DNA of 20,205 nucleotides from Deinococcus marmoris (GTDB lineage: Bacteria > Deinococcota > Deinococci > Deinococcales > Deinococcaceae): NCBI RefSeq assembly GCF_001949125.1, contig NZ_MSTI01000146.1, positions 1 to 20,205 of the forward strand, read 5' to 3'. Numbering within the stretch: position 1 is the stretch's first letter; the number at the start of each line of letters is the position of its first letter. The position numbers and the translations under genes are program-made. Under the pieces are notes generated by a model, which had not been told where the DNA came from, ran no database searches, and was given only the letters and a program-made list of their open reading frames with translations. Shown here one piece after another: positions 13,618 to 20,205 of the stretch.

Positions 13618-14754
13618 TCAGGCGAAGCGTTCCAGATCCGGGTGTTCCTTGAGCTGCTGCACCACGCGCTTGATGTCCTGGGTGCGGTCCTTGCGGACCA
13701 CCAGCGTGACCTCGTTGGCGCGCACCACCACCACGTCCTCCAGGCCAATCGTGGCGATCAGATCGTCGCCATTGGTGGTGTAGAGGATCGCGCCCCCGGT
13801 GTCCAGGCCCACATGGCGGCCCACCGCGACATTCTCGCCCTCGCCTTTCAGCAGGCGCTCCAGCGCGTTCCAGTCGCCCAGATCGTCCCAGCCGAACTCG
13901 GCAGGAATCACACTGACGGCGTCGGACTTCTCCAGAATGGCGTAGTCGATGCTGATCTTGGGCAGTTGTGGGAAAGTCTCGCGCAGGGCGCGGTGGGTCA
14001 GGCCGTTTGCGTCGGCGTCCATCGCTGCGCTGAGCTGCCCGTACAGTTCTGGCTGATGCTGCCGGAAGGCGTCCAGAATGGCCGAGACTTTCCAGATGAA
14101 CATGCCGCTGTTCCAGGCGTAGCCGCCGTCTGCCAGGAAGCCTTGCGCCGTTTCCGAGTCGGGCTTCTCGGTGAAGCGCGTGACCGCGTAGGCGGTGAAT
14201 TCCTCGCCGTCGCCCATGCTCTCGCCGCGCTGAATGTAGCCGTAGCCGGTGGCCGGAAAGGTGGGCGTGATGCCGATGGTGACCAGTCGTCCGCTGCTGC
14301 TTGCCAGCGCGATGGCCTGCCGCACCACCCGTGAGAAGGTCTGGGTATCGGTCACACGGTGATCGGCGGGAAACACCCCCATCACCGCGTCAGGCTGTGT
14401 GCGTCCAATTCTCAGGGCTGCGTACAGCACGGCGGGGGCGGTGTCTCGGGCGGCGGGTTCCACCAGCAGGTTTTCCAGCGGCATGTCGGGCAGTTGCTCC
14501 AGCACCTGCGAGCGGTAGTCGTTGCCGGTGACCACCATCAGCCCTTCCGGTTCGCCGCACAGTTCCACCAGGCGGTCACTGGTGGCCTGAAGCAGGCTGC
14601 GCCCCGAGTCGTCCAGGGTCAGGAACTGCTTGGGGCGGTGGCGGCGCGACAGCGGCCAGAAGCGTTCGCCGCTGCCCCCGGCCAGGATCACCGGAACGAA
14701 TGGGGCGGCCTCTGAAGCAGGGGTCTGCCCTGAGCTGGTCTGAGAGGTCTGCAT
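13618..14754 (-). CDS. manC: Mannose-1-phosphate guanylyltransferase
   Basis: This 378-residue protein joins mannose-1-phosphate to GTP to make GDP-mannose, a donor for exopolysaccharide and glycan synthesis. The nucleotidyltransferase signature [20 protein letters not shown] lies near residues 26-45. [41 protein letters not shown] and [10 protein letters not shown] follow in family order. It is the short form without a fused phosphomannose isomerase domain. The first 17 residues are Ser/Thr-rich and poorly conserved. The ATG at 14754 follows TAGAGT by six bases, a leaderless start. It diverges from rmlA across 217 bases, so both sugar-nucleotide genes may share control. Confidence 0.93.
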   Translation of the reverse strand: MQTSQTSSGQTPASEAAPFVPVILAGGSGERFWPLSRRHRPKQFLTLDDSGRSLLQATSDRLVELCGEPEGLMVVTGNDYRSQVLEQLPDMPLENLLVEPAARDTAPAVLYAALRIGRTQPDAVMGVFPADHRVTDTQTFSRVVRQAIALASSSGRLVTIGITPTFPATGYGYIQRGESMGDGEEFTAYAVTRFTEKPDSETAQGFLADGGYAWNSGMFIWKVSAILDAFRQHQPELYGQLSAAMDADANGLTHRALRETFPQLPKISIDYAILEKSDAVSVIPAEFGWDDLGDWNALERLLKGEGENVAVGRHVGLDTGGAILYTTNGDDLIATIGLEDVVVVRANEVTLVVRKDRTQDIKRVVQQLKEHPDLERFA

Positions 14755-14760
14755 AACTGG

Positions 14761-14766
14761 ACTCTA
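14761..14766 (-). promoter_or_regulatory. -10 box TAGAGT, leaderless start of manC
   Basis: TAGAGT fits TANNNT and lies six bases (CCAGTT) before the manC ATG, leaving no space for a ribosome binding site. No clear -35 box is seen. Confidence 0.55.
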
Positions 14767-14828
14767 CAGTGCCAGAAAACGGCGTCGGCGCGTCTTGCGT
14801 CTTCGGGGGTAGGGGAGATGTGATGCCC

Positions 14829-14842
14829 GTGTCCCTGGACAC
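14829..14842. promoter_or_regulatory. palindrome between manC and rmlA
   Basis: GTGTCC-CT-GGACAC is a perfect inverted repeat with six-base arms in the divergent promoter region. It may be an operator shared by the two sugar-nucleotide genes, but a palindrome this short can also arise by chance. Confidence 0.25.
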
Positions 14843-14958
14843 CTCCCACCAATTTTGTGCGGCGAGCACTGCTGGAAAGCTCTGAAAGCCCCGGAGTTGA
14901 TCGGCCCCCATATCAGGAGTCCCAAGGAAATGTCAGAGAGTAGCCAAAGTCCAGCCTC

Positions 14959-14964
14959 TAGACT
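14959..14964 (+). promoter_or_regulatory. -10 box TAGACT, leaderless start of rmlA
   Basis: TAGACT lies seven bases (GCGGGCC) before the ATG at 14972. The interval has no Shine-Dalgarno sequence, and the block closely matches the start at 9618-9634. Confidence 0.55.
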
Positions 14965-14971
14965 GCGGGCC

Positions 14972-16030
14972 ATGAAGGCCATCATCCCCGCCGCAGGACT
15001 GGGCACCCGCCTGCGTCCGCTGACATTTACCCGCCCCAAGCCCGTGCTGCGGGTGGCTGGGCAGCCGATCATCCGCCACGCCATCCGCACGCTGATGGCC
15101 GCCGGAATCACCGACATCGGCATCGTGGTCTCGGACATCACGCGCGGGGAAATCCAGCATGCCGTGCGCGAGATGCAGGACGTGAACCTCACGCTGATCA
15201 ACCAGCACGAGCAACTGGGCCTGGGCCACGCGGTCCTGACCGCCCGCGAATGGGTGGGCGACTCGGATTTCTGCGTGTATCTGGGAGACAACCTCTTCGA
15301 GTTCGGCGCGAAGCCCTTCGTGGACCGCTTTCTACAGGAAAAGCCAGCGGCCCTGATCGCCCTGGTAGAAGTCGAGGACCCCACCGCCTTCGGCGTGGCC
15401 GAGCTGGACGGCGAGCGCATCACCCGGCTGGTGGAAAAGCCCCGGGTGCCGCCCAGCAATCTGGCGGTGGCCGGGCTGTACTGCTTCACGCCGCAGATTT
15501 TTAAGGTTCTGGAACACATGCCGCCCTCGGCGCGCGGCGAGTACGAGATCACCGACGGCATCCAGGGATTGATCGACGCCGGGCAGGCGGTGCTGGGCCA
15601 GCGCGTCGTGGGCTGGTGGAAGGACACCGGACGCCCGGACGACTTGCTGGACGCCAACCGCCTGCTGCTGGAGGGCCTGGAAACCGATATTCAGGGCACC
15701 GTCGAGAATTCGCGCATCTCGGGCCGGGTGGTCATTCCAGCCTCGGCGCGGGTGACGGGCAGCCAGATCGTGGGACCGGTGATGCTGGCCGAGGACGTGG
15801 TGATCGAGTACGCCTACATCGGTCCGTTTACCAGCATCGGGCGCGGCAGCGTGATCCGCAACGCCGAAGTCGAACACAGCGTCATCGACGCCGAGGCGGT
15901 CATCGAGAACACCTACCGCCGCCTGCAAGACTGCCTGATCGGCGTGCGGGCGCAGGTGCGCGGGGGCCGCGAGATGCCGCGCACCCTCAAAATGATCATC
16001 TCGGACGCCAGCGTGGTTGAACTGGTGTGA
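14972..16030 (+). CDS. rmlA: Glucose-1-phosphate thymidylyltransferase, long form
   Basis: This 352-residue protein makes dTDP-glucose from glucose-1-phosphate and dTTP, the first step towards dTDP-rhamnose and related sugars. The N-terminal nucleotidyltransferase domain starts [20 protein letters not shown]. It has VYLGDNLFE (metal-binding Asp), the [10 protein letters not shown] sugar-site stretch and [16 protein letters not shown]. After residue 240 come left-handed beta-helix hexapeptides ([15 protein letters not shown] and following), which define the long form, so a UTP- or acetyl-specific variant cannot be excluded. The ATG at 14972 begins exactly at the nucleotide-binding strand and is leaderless; the frame is open further upstream but unlike protein. 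Its TGA overlaps the peroxiredoxin start (GTGA). Confidence 0.9.
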   Translation: MKAIIPAAGLGTRLRPLTFTRPKPVLRVAGQPIIRHAIRTLMAAGITDIGIVVSDITRGEIQHAVREMQDVNLTLINQHEQLGLGHAVLTAREWVGDSDFCVYLGDNLFEFGAKPFVDRFLQEKPAALIALVEVEDPTAFGVAELDGERITRLVEKPRVPPSNLAVAGLYCFTPQIFKVLEHMPPSARGEYEITDGIQGLIDAGQAVLGQRVVGWWKDTGRPDDLLDANRLLLEGLETDIQGTVENSRISGRVVIPASARVTGSQIVGPVMLAEDVVIEYAYIGPFTSIGRGSVIRNAEVEHSVIDAEAVIENTYRRLQDCLIGVRAQVRGGREMPRTLKMIISDASVVELV

Positions 16031-16608
16031 GCGCGCCTGAGCTGGAACGGCTGCCGGAGGGTCTGGTGGCCCCAGTCGATGACGGGGCCTGTGATCATCT
16101 GCCGGGGTGGAGGCTGCCCGCTCTTTCGCTGCCCGCCACGGAGGGTCCGCCCGTCGATCTTTCCGCCCTGCCCGGCCTGACCGTGCTGTATGCCTATCCG
16201 CGCACAGGCCAGCCGGACCAGCCGTTGCCCACCGACTGGGACCTCATTCCAGGGGCGCGGGGTTGCACACCACAGTCCTGCGCTTTCCGGGACCATCACG
16301 CCGAGTTGCAGACTGCCGGAACGCGCGTCTTTGGCCTCAGCACGCAGGACACGGCGTATCAGGCCGAGGCGGCGGGGCGGCTCCACCTCCCTTTCCCGCT
16401 GCTGTCGGACGCTGAATTGAGGTTTGCGGGCGCGCTGAATCTGCCGACGTTCGAGGTGGATGGAATGACCCTGCTACGGCGCGTGACGCTGATCATCTGG
16501 GACGGCGTGATCCAGAAGGTCTTCTATCCCATCTTCCCGCCGGACCAGAACGCGGCGCAGGTGCTGGCGTGGCTGGCGGAAAGCAACCCTGCCCCCGCCG
16601 TTTCGTAG
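16027..16608 (+). CDS. Peroxiredoxin (PrxQ/BCP-like) with an insertion before the active site
   Basis: This 193-residue protein has a thioredoxin fold and reduces peroxides through a reactive cysteine. [16 protein letters not shown] places the peroxidatic Cys at C80 and a probable resolving Cys at C85, five residues apart as in PrxQ/BCP. Between the usual YPRTG strand and GCT lie about 15 extra residues ([17 protein letters not shown]), longer than the short Pro-Gly loop of typical [39 protein letters not shown] and [12 protein letters not shown] complete the fold. The GTG start overlaps the rmlA stop, so it is translationally coupled to a sugar-nucleotide gene with no obvious functional link. 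Confidence 0.85.
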   Translation: MSAPELERLPEGLVAPVDDGACDHLPGWRLPALSLPATEGPPVDLSALPGLTVLYAYPRTGQPDQPLPTDWDLIPGARGCTPQSCAFRDHHAELQTAGTRVFGLSTQDTAYQAEAAGRLHLPFPLLSDAELRFAGALNLPTFEVDGMTLLRRVTLIIWDGVIQKVFYPIFPPDQNAAQVLAWLAESNPAPAVS

Positions 16609-16666
16609 GCCGCTTTGCTTACGGTCCTACCGTGAGTAGAACGCGGTTGCCTGACCCCACGCGCCC

Positions 16667-16672
16667 TATCAT
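16667..16672 (+). promoter_or_regulatory. -10 box TATCAT, leaderless start of yceD-moaC operon
   Basis: TATCAT is followed by TAAAGG and then the ATG at 16679. The AAAGG abuts the ATG, too close to act as a Shine-Dalgarno sequence, so a leaderless transcript is likely. TTGCCT at 16646-16651 is a possible but closely spaced -35. Confidence 0.55.
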
Positions 16673-16678
16673 TAAAGG

Positions 16679-17281
16679 ATGAGCGATTCTCCCCTGATTC
16701 ACCTGGGTTCTCTGATGCGGTCCTCCGAGGACGCGCACGCCGAGGGCGAACTTGACCACCTGAACTACGAGCAGGGCGGCAAAACGCAGACCCTGACCTT
16801 TACCGAACCCGCGCCCTACGAGATCAGCGTCAACTCTCTGGGCGGCAGCGAGATGTACCTGCAAGGCAGTTTTGAACCCACCATCACGATGGAATGCGCC
16901 CGCTGTCTGCGCGAGGTAGAGGTGCCGCTGGAACTCACGCTGGGCACGCTGATGCGCTACGAGCCGTCCGCCGACGCGCCGTATCTGGAGGAAGCCGAGA
17001 CCGGCGAGGAAGTGCTGATCTTCGGTGATTCCACCCTGGACCTCAGCGGCTATCTGGCCGAGATCACCCTGCTGTCCTCGCCGTTGAGCGTGGTGCATGA
17101 CCCCGAGTGCAAGGGGCTGTGTCAGGTCTGCGGCCACGACCTGAACGACGGTCCCTGCGAACACATGGCCGGGGTGCCGGTGGAGGAAATCGACGACGAT
17201 CTGGGCATTCCCCAGAGCAGCGGCCACGCCAAGCAGAACCCCTTCGCGGGCCTGCGTGACCTGCAAGTGCCGGAAGAGTGA
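16679..17281 (+). CDS. yceD: DUF177/YceD family protein
   Basis: This 200-residue protein belongs to DUF177 (YceD), linked to 23S rRNA accumulation in bacteria and plastids and usually encoded just before rpmF (ribosomal protein L32). The conserved core is visible: [18 protein letters not shown] (C73, C76), then [23 protein letters not shown] and the second Cys group CKGLCQVCG...C (C144, C148, C151, C160), a plausible zinc site. rpmF is not next here; the stop overlaps the moaC start (GTGA). The ATG at 16679 is leaderless. The C-terminal tail is family-typical ([10 protein letters not shown]). Confidence 0.88.
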   Translation: MSDSPLIHLGSLMRSSEDAHAEGELDHLNYEQGGKTQTLTFTEPAPYEISVNSLGGSEMYLQGSFEPTITMECARCLREVEVPLELTLGTLMRYEPSADAPYLEEAETGEEVLIFGDSTLDLSGYLAEITLLSSPLSVVHDPECKGLCQVCGHDLNDGPCEHMAGVPVEEIDDDLGIPQSSGHAKQNPFAGLRDLQVPEE

Positions 17282-17787
17282 GCGTGGCGGATACGCCTGA
17301 GCTGACCCCCCAGTTGACCCACTTCCGGGACGGCCTGCCGCGCATGGTGGACGTGACCGACAAGGCCATCACCACCCGCACCGCCACCGCCGAAGCCTGG
17401 GTGCGCCTGCCGCCCGAAGCCCGCGCGGCGCTGGAAGCCGGAACCAATCCCAAGGGCGATCCGCTGACCGTGGCGCGGCTGGCGGGGCTGGCGGGCAGCA
17501 AGCGCACGGCGGACCTGATCCTGCTGTGCCACCCCATTCCCGTGACGGGCGCGGACGTGCAGGTCACGCTGGAAGACGCGGGCGTGCGGATCACCGCCAC
17601 CGTCCGCACCACTGCCCCCACAGGGGTGGAGATGGAAGCCCTGACCGCCGCCAGCGTCGCTGCCCTGAACGTGTACGACATGCTGAAAGCCGCCAGCAAG
17701 GCGCTGGAAATTACGGGTATCCGGTTGCTGAGCAAGACGGGCGGCAAGAGTGGCGACTATCTGGCAGATGACAGCACGGCTGGTTAA
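17278..17787 (+). CDS. moaC: Cyclic pyranopterin monophosphate synthase
   Basis: This 169-residue protein works with MoaA in the first step of molybdenum cofactor biosynthesis, converting 3',8-cyclo-7,8-dihydro-GTP to cyclic pyranopterin monophosphate. The family signatures are intact: [51 protein letters not shown] with the active-site His, and [28 protein letters not shown]. The C-terminal [12 protein letters not shown] is canonical. The length, about 160-170, is normal. The GTG start overlaps the yceD stop. No other Mo-cofactor genes are in the window. Confidence 0.96.
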   Translation: MSVADTPELTPQLTHFRDGLPRMVDVTDKAITTRTATAEAWVRLPPEARAALEAGTNPKGDPLTVARLAGLAGSKRTADLILLCHPIPVTGADVQVTLEDAGVRITATVRTTAPTGVEMEALTAASVAALNVYDMLKAASKALEITGIRLLSKTGGKSGDYLADDSTAG

Positions 17788-17908
17788 ACGGTCAGAAGGT
17801 CTGTCAGCTTTTTGAATCGCTGCGAGGGATATTGTCCTGCTGAGCCAGAATGTCGGCCCATTCTTTTTGAGGACGACTGAACCAGGCGATTGCTCTAGAC
17901 AGCCGCCG

Positions 17909-17934
17909 GGAACTTTCGGGAATCCTCTATCGTA
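17909..17934 (+). promoter_or_regulatory. candidate ECF-sigma promoter
   Basis: GGAACTTT at 17909-17916 is a perfect match to the -35 element used by RpoE-type ECF sigma factors. CGTA at 17931-17934 lies 16 bases after GGAACT, where a CGT-type -10 is expected. The same bases also contain TATCGT (17928-17933), which fits the housekeeping TANNNT box, 11 bases before the ATG at 17945. The gene behind it looks like an anti-sigma-type protein, so autoregulation is plausible. Confidence 0.45.
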
Positions 17935-17944
17935 GGGGAACAGT

Positions 17945-19609
17945 ATGGGCATGGAGCGACACAACCGGGACGAGGGGTCAATGGCTGACCCGTCCGACTG
18001 GCTGGATTTGCTCCACCGTGAGGCTGAGAGTGAGCTGACTCCCGCAGAAACCGAGGCATTGCACGCGCTGCCCGATCAGGAGGAAGTGGCGCGCTGGCGG
18101 CTGCGGCTGTCTGAGACCACCGCCCACCTGAGCGCCCTGCCGCCGCCCGGTCTGCCCGCCAGTTGCGCGCAGGCTGTGGCCGCTGAAGTGGCCTGGAGCG
18201 TTCGCCTGAACGCGGCCCGGCCAGAGCTGCCGCACTCGCTGGCCGGGGCCGTCGCTTCTGATATTGCCGCTGCCTGTCAACTGCAAACCCAGTCCATTCC
18301 CCCTCTGCCACACAGCCTCGCGGCGGGTGTGGTGGGCGACATCCGGGCGGCGCGGCAACTGAGGCCACCGCCCATTCCTTCCAGCGTGGCTGCCGCCGTC
18401 GCCTCCGAGATCGCGTGGGCCGGGCGGGTCCAGGCCCCTGCGCCCGCGCTGCCGCGTTCGGTGGCCGGGGCGGTGGTGGCGCGGATCGCCCAGCCGGAAG
18501 CGGAGGCTGTTTCTCCACCTCCAATCAACCCTGTTCCTGTTTCACCCGCTGCCAGTTCATCATCAGTCAGCGGCTTCGTGTCTCCCCTCAAGCCCCGGCA
18601 CAATCCCGCGCCGCTGGCTCTGGTGGTGGCGCTGATGGCCGGGCTGACCCTGCTGGCCGTCACCACGGTGTGGCCCAATCTGGCCGCCGGGGCGCTGGTC
18701 TTGCAGACCCTGCTGGCCCAGGTGTCGCCGCTGGCCGGGGTGGGGCTGGCGCTGCTGCTGCTGACCAGCGCCCTGGTCAGTTGGCGGCCCGGCCCGGTCA
18801 TGCAGCGGTTCGGGGCGGGGGCCTTTGCCCTCAGCGCGGTGCTGACGCTGCCCGCGCTGTACAGTGTGGCCGTCCACGGGGACGTGCGCTTCGGGCAGAA
18901 CATCGTGGTCAGCGGGTCGGTGGACGGCAACGTGATCGCAGTGGGCGGGCATATTCGCCTGGAAGCGGGCGCGCGGGTGAACGGCGAGGTGGTCACGCTG
19001 CTGGGCGACGTGCGCCGTGATCCGGGGGCGCAGGTCAGCGGGCGCGTGAATGCGCTGCTGGGCCATGCCCCCGACGATCTGGACGCGCTGGAAACGGCCC
19101 CGCCACAGGGCATCGGGATTGCCACCGCCGCCGCCTTCAGGCCGCTGCTGGGGTGGCTGGGCAGCGCGGCGTGGCCTCAGATCTTCGTCACGCTGACCGG
19201 GGGCGCATTGCTGCTGCTATTCGTGGCGGGGCTGGCCCCCACCCTGGCCCGCCGTCAGCGCCACGCCCCCATGCGGACACTGGCGCTGGGCGTGCTGGCG
19301 CTGACCGCCCTGGGTGGTCCCGCGCTGGCCCTGGCCCTGGCTGGGCTGCTGGGGCCTGCGCTGGTGGCCGCTGCGCTGGCCGTGGTGATCCTGGCCGTGG
19401 GCCTCAGCGTCAGCGCCTATGACCTGGGCCGCACCCTGGCCCGCCGCCTGCGCCTGCCGGTGCCCGACGCGGTGGGGGCGATGCTGGGCCTCAGCGCCGT
19501 GGCCGCCAGCCTCAGCGAGCCGCCGCTAGCCTTTGGGCTGGCGCTGATCGGCGGGGCGTGGGGGGCGGGAACGCTGCTTCTGGCTAGGGGTGGGGTGCGG
19601 ACGGCTTGA
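17945..19609 (+). CDS. Membrane protein with anti-sigma-like N-terminus, helical repeats and bactofilin-like beta-helix
   Basis: This 554-residue protein has an unusual layout. Residues 13-65 (DWLDLLHREAESELTPAETEAL...) resemble the opening of anti-sigma factors, without a zinc-binding His/Cys set. Residues 65-184 hold five degenerate repeats of about 25 residues, typified by LPHSLAGAVASDIAAA. After a Pro/Ser linker, hydrophobic segments at about 223-308 span the membrane. Residues 305-375 (VHGDVRFGQNIVVSGSVDG, then NVIAVGGHIRLEAGARVNGEVV) are short beta-helix turns like those of bactofilin/polymer-forming proteins. Further membrane segments lie at about 405-548. ATG 17945 has AGGGGA five bases upstream; ATG 17981 (MADPSDW) is an alternative. 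No sigma factor gene is adjacent. Confidence 0.75.
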   Translation: MGMERHNRDEGSMADPSDWLDLLHREAESELTPAETEALHALPDQEEVARWRLRLSETTAHLSALPPPGLPASCAQAVAAEVAWSVRLNAARPELPHSLAGAVASDIAAACQLQTQSIPPLPHSLAAGVVGDIRAARQLRPPPIPSSVAAAVASEIAWAGRVQAPAPALPRSVAGAVVARIAQPEAEAVSPPPINPVPVSPAASSSSVSGFVSPLKPRHNPAPLALVVALMAGLTLLAVTTVWPNLAAGALVLQTLLAQVSPLAGVGLALLLLTSALVSWRPGPVMQRFGAGAFALSAVLTLPALYSVAVHGDVRFGQNIVVSGSVDGNVIAVGGHIRLEAGARVNGEVVTLLGDVRRDPGAQVSGRVNALLGHAPDDLDALETAPPQGIGIATAAAFRPLLGWLGSAAWPQIFVTLTGGALLLLFVAGLAPTLARRQRHAPMRTLALGVLALTALGGPALALALAGLLGPALVAAALAVVILAVGLSVSAYDLGRTLARRLRLPVPDAVGAMLGLSAVAASLSEPPLAFGLALIGGAWGAGTLLLARGGVRTA

Positions 19610-19616
19610 GGCATGG

Positions 19617-19622
19617 CATAAT
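19617..19622 (+). promoter_or_regulatory. -10-like CATAAT before the AT-rich gene
   Basis: CATAAT differs from TATAAT at one base and is six bases before the GTG at 19629. It lies exactly where GC-rich sequence gives way to AT-rich sequence. Its placement matches the leaderless promoters elsewhere in the window. Confidence 0.4.
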
Positions 19623-19628
19623 AAATCT

Positions 19629-20205
19629 GTGCGGACAATTCATTCCGATGCTATAGGCTATATTTATATATTAAGTAATGAAGCAATGCCAAATCTTTTA
19701 AAGATTGGCTGGACTTACTCAAGCCCCGAGTTGAGGAGTAATGCGCTGAGTAGGTTCACTGGAGTTCCATCCCCCTTTAAATTGGTACATTATATAGCAG
19801 TAGCGAATCCCAGAGAGATTGAAAGAATTATTCATAGCGAAATAATCAGCTACAGATGGAATGACAAAAGAGAGTTTTTCCACATACCCGTAGATCAAGC
19901 TGTTAGGATATTGGATAAATATCAAAATTCCGAAAATAAGGATAAATATACGAAAATAAACGAACTCCTTATGAGATATAAAGAATTATCTAACGATACT
20001 AGATACCTTAAAGATATTGAGGAGCCTTTAAAATATTTACGTATGGCAATAAGTCTTGGAAGTTCTGAAGCGGCTATTAAGGCTTCTGAGTATCTTGTCG
20101 AAAAATCTGAGATTCCACACTCTTATCGTGTTGCTAGAGAATATGCCCTAGAAGCTATTAAAATGGGCGATCCTAATGGATATAGACAACTCGCATTAGT
20201 ATATA
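19629..20205 (+). CDS. GIY-YIG/T5orf172-like nuclease domain with Sel1-like repeats (3' end outside window)
   Basis: An uninterrupted frame of 192 codons reaches the window edge. Residues 10-97 match the T5orf172/Mug113 branch of the GIY-YIG nuclease superfamily. GYIYIL gives Y11 and Y13, then MPNLLKIGWT, SPELRSNAL (R36), FTGVPSPF, ERIIHSEI (H69) and KREFFHI (E82), so Tyr, Arg, His and Glu candidates are all present. From about residue 125, LKYLRMAISLGSSEAAIKAS and REYALEAIKMGDPNGYRQLA look like Sel1/TPR-type helical repeats. Composition is strongly AT-rich, with AGA, ATA and TTA codons unlike all neighbours, which points to horizontal acquisition. The GTG at 19629 is the likely start; no in-frame ATG precedes the nuclease motif. 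A defence or mobile-element role is inferred. Confidence 0.75.
   Translation, partial: MRTIHSDAIGYIYILSNEAMPNLLKIGWTYSSPELRSNALSRFTGVPSPFKLVHYIAVANPREIERIIHSEIISYRWNDKREFFHIPVDQAVRILDKYQNSENKDKYTKINELLMRYKELSNDTRYLKDIEEPLKYLRMAISLGSSEAAIKASEYLVEKSEIPHSYRVAREYALEAIKMGDPNGYRQLALVY

Noticed and set aside
13609..13625. CGCC/GGCG hairpin between the HAD and manC stops
   Set aside because: The stem is four bases, there is no T-run, and it overlaps the manC coding end, so it is not called a terminator.
17122..17964. 280-codon minus-strand frame opposite moaC
   Set aside because: moaC and yceD are unmistakable on the plus strand; this frame has no recognisable content.

Overview
The window is about 20 kb of GC-rich, densely coding bacterial chromosome that fits Deinococcus. 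The protein families point that way, and so do repeated leaderless gene starts, in which a TANNNT -10 box lies 6-8 nt before the start codon and leaves no room for a ribosome binding site. It also carries two copies of a palindromic intergenic element. The genus is an inference from family content and style; there is no rRNA or other marker. No tRNA, rRNA, CRISPR array or transposase gene was seen.

Layout, left to right. Positions 1-577 hold the end of an unknown gene, a possible 23-residue ORF, a structured element whose perfect palindrome contains TATAAT, and a palindromic repeat (copy 1). On the minus strand follow uridine kinase (udk) and a leucine-dehydrogenase-like protein that lacks the family's catalytic lysine. 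Diverging from these is a protein with an E3-binding domain and a degenerate acyltransferase-like C-terminus, closed by a strong terminator. Next on the minus strand are a small hypothetical, a DinB-like protein and a membrane protein with a possible winged helix. A GNAT acetyltransferase (plus) is followed by a minus-strand group: small CxxC protein, VOC protein, DUF2259 secreted protein and a secreted VWA protein with three 90-residue repeats.

From 9.6 kb on the plus strand come a DUF2786-like protein, palindromic repeat copy 2, and a tightly overlapping operon of ATP-grasp, TRSP phosphoribosyltransferase and HAD phosphatase. These three match the nucleoside-like-metabolite module usually found beside tellurium-resistance (Ter) genes, but no Ter core gene lies in the window. 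manC (minus) and a long-form rmlA (plus) diverge and supply sugar nucleotides; rmlA overlaps a peroxiredoxin gene. A DUF177/YceD gene overlaps moaC. A large membrane protein combines an anti-sigma-like front, helical repeats and a bactofilin-like beta-helix, and sits behind a candidate ECF-sigma promoter.

At 19.6 kb base composition falls abruptly to AT-rich. The last gene, cut by the window edge, encodes a GIY-YIG/T5orf172 nuclease-like domain followed by Sel1-like repeats. It looks acquired and is the best candidate for the edge of a defence or mobile island.

Two themes recur. One is leaderless initiation. The other is stop/start overlap (ATGA, GTGA, TTGA) between genes, and also between short leader ORFs and the genes behind them.
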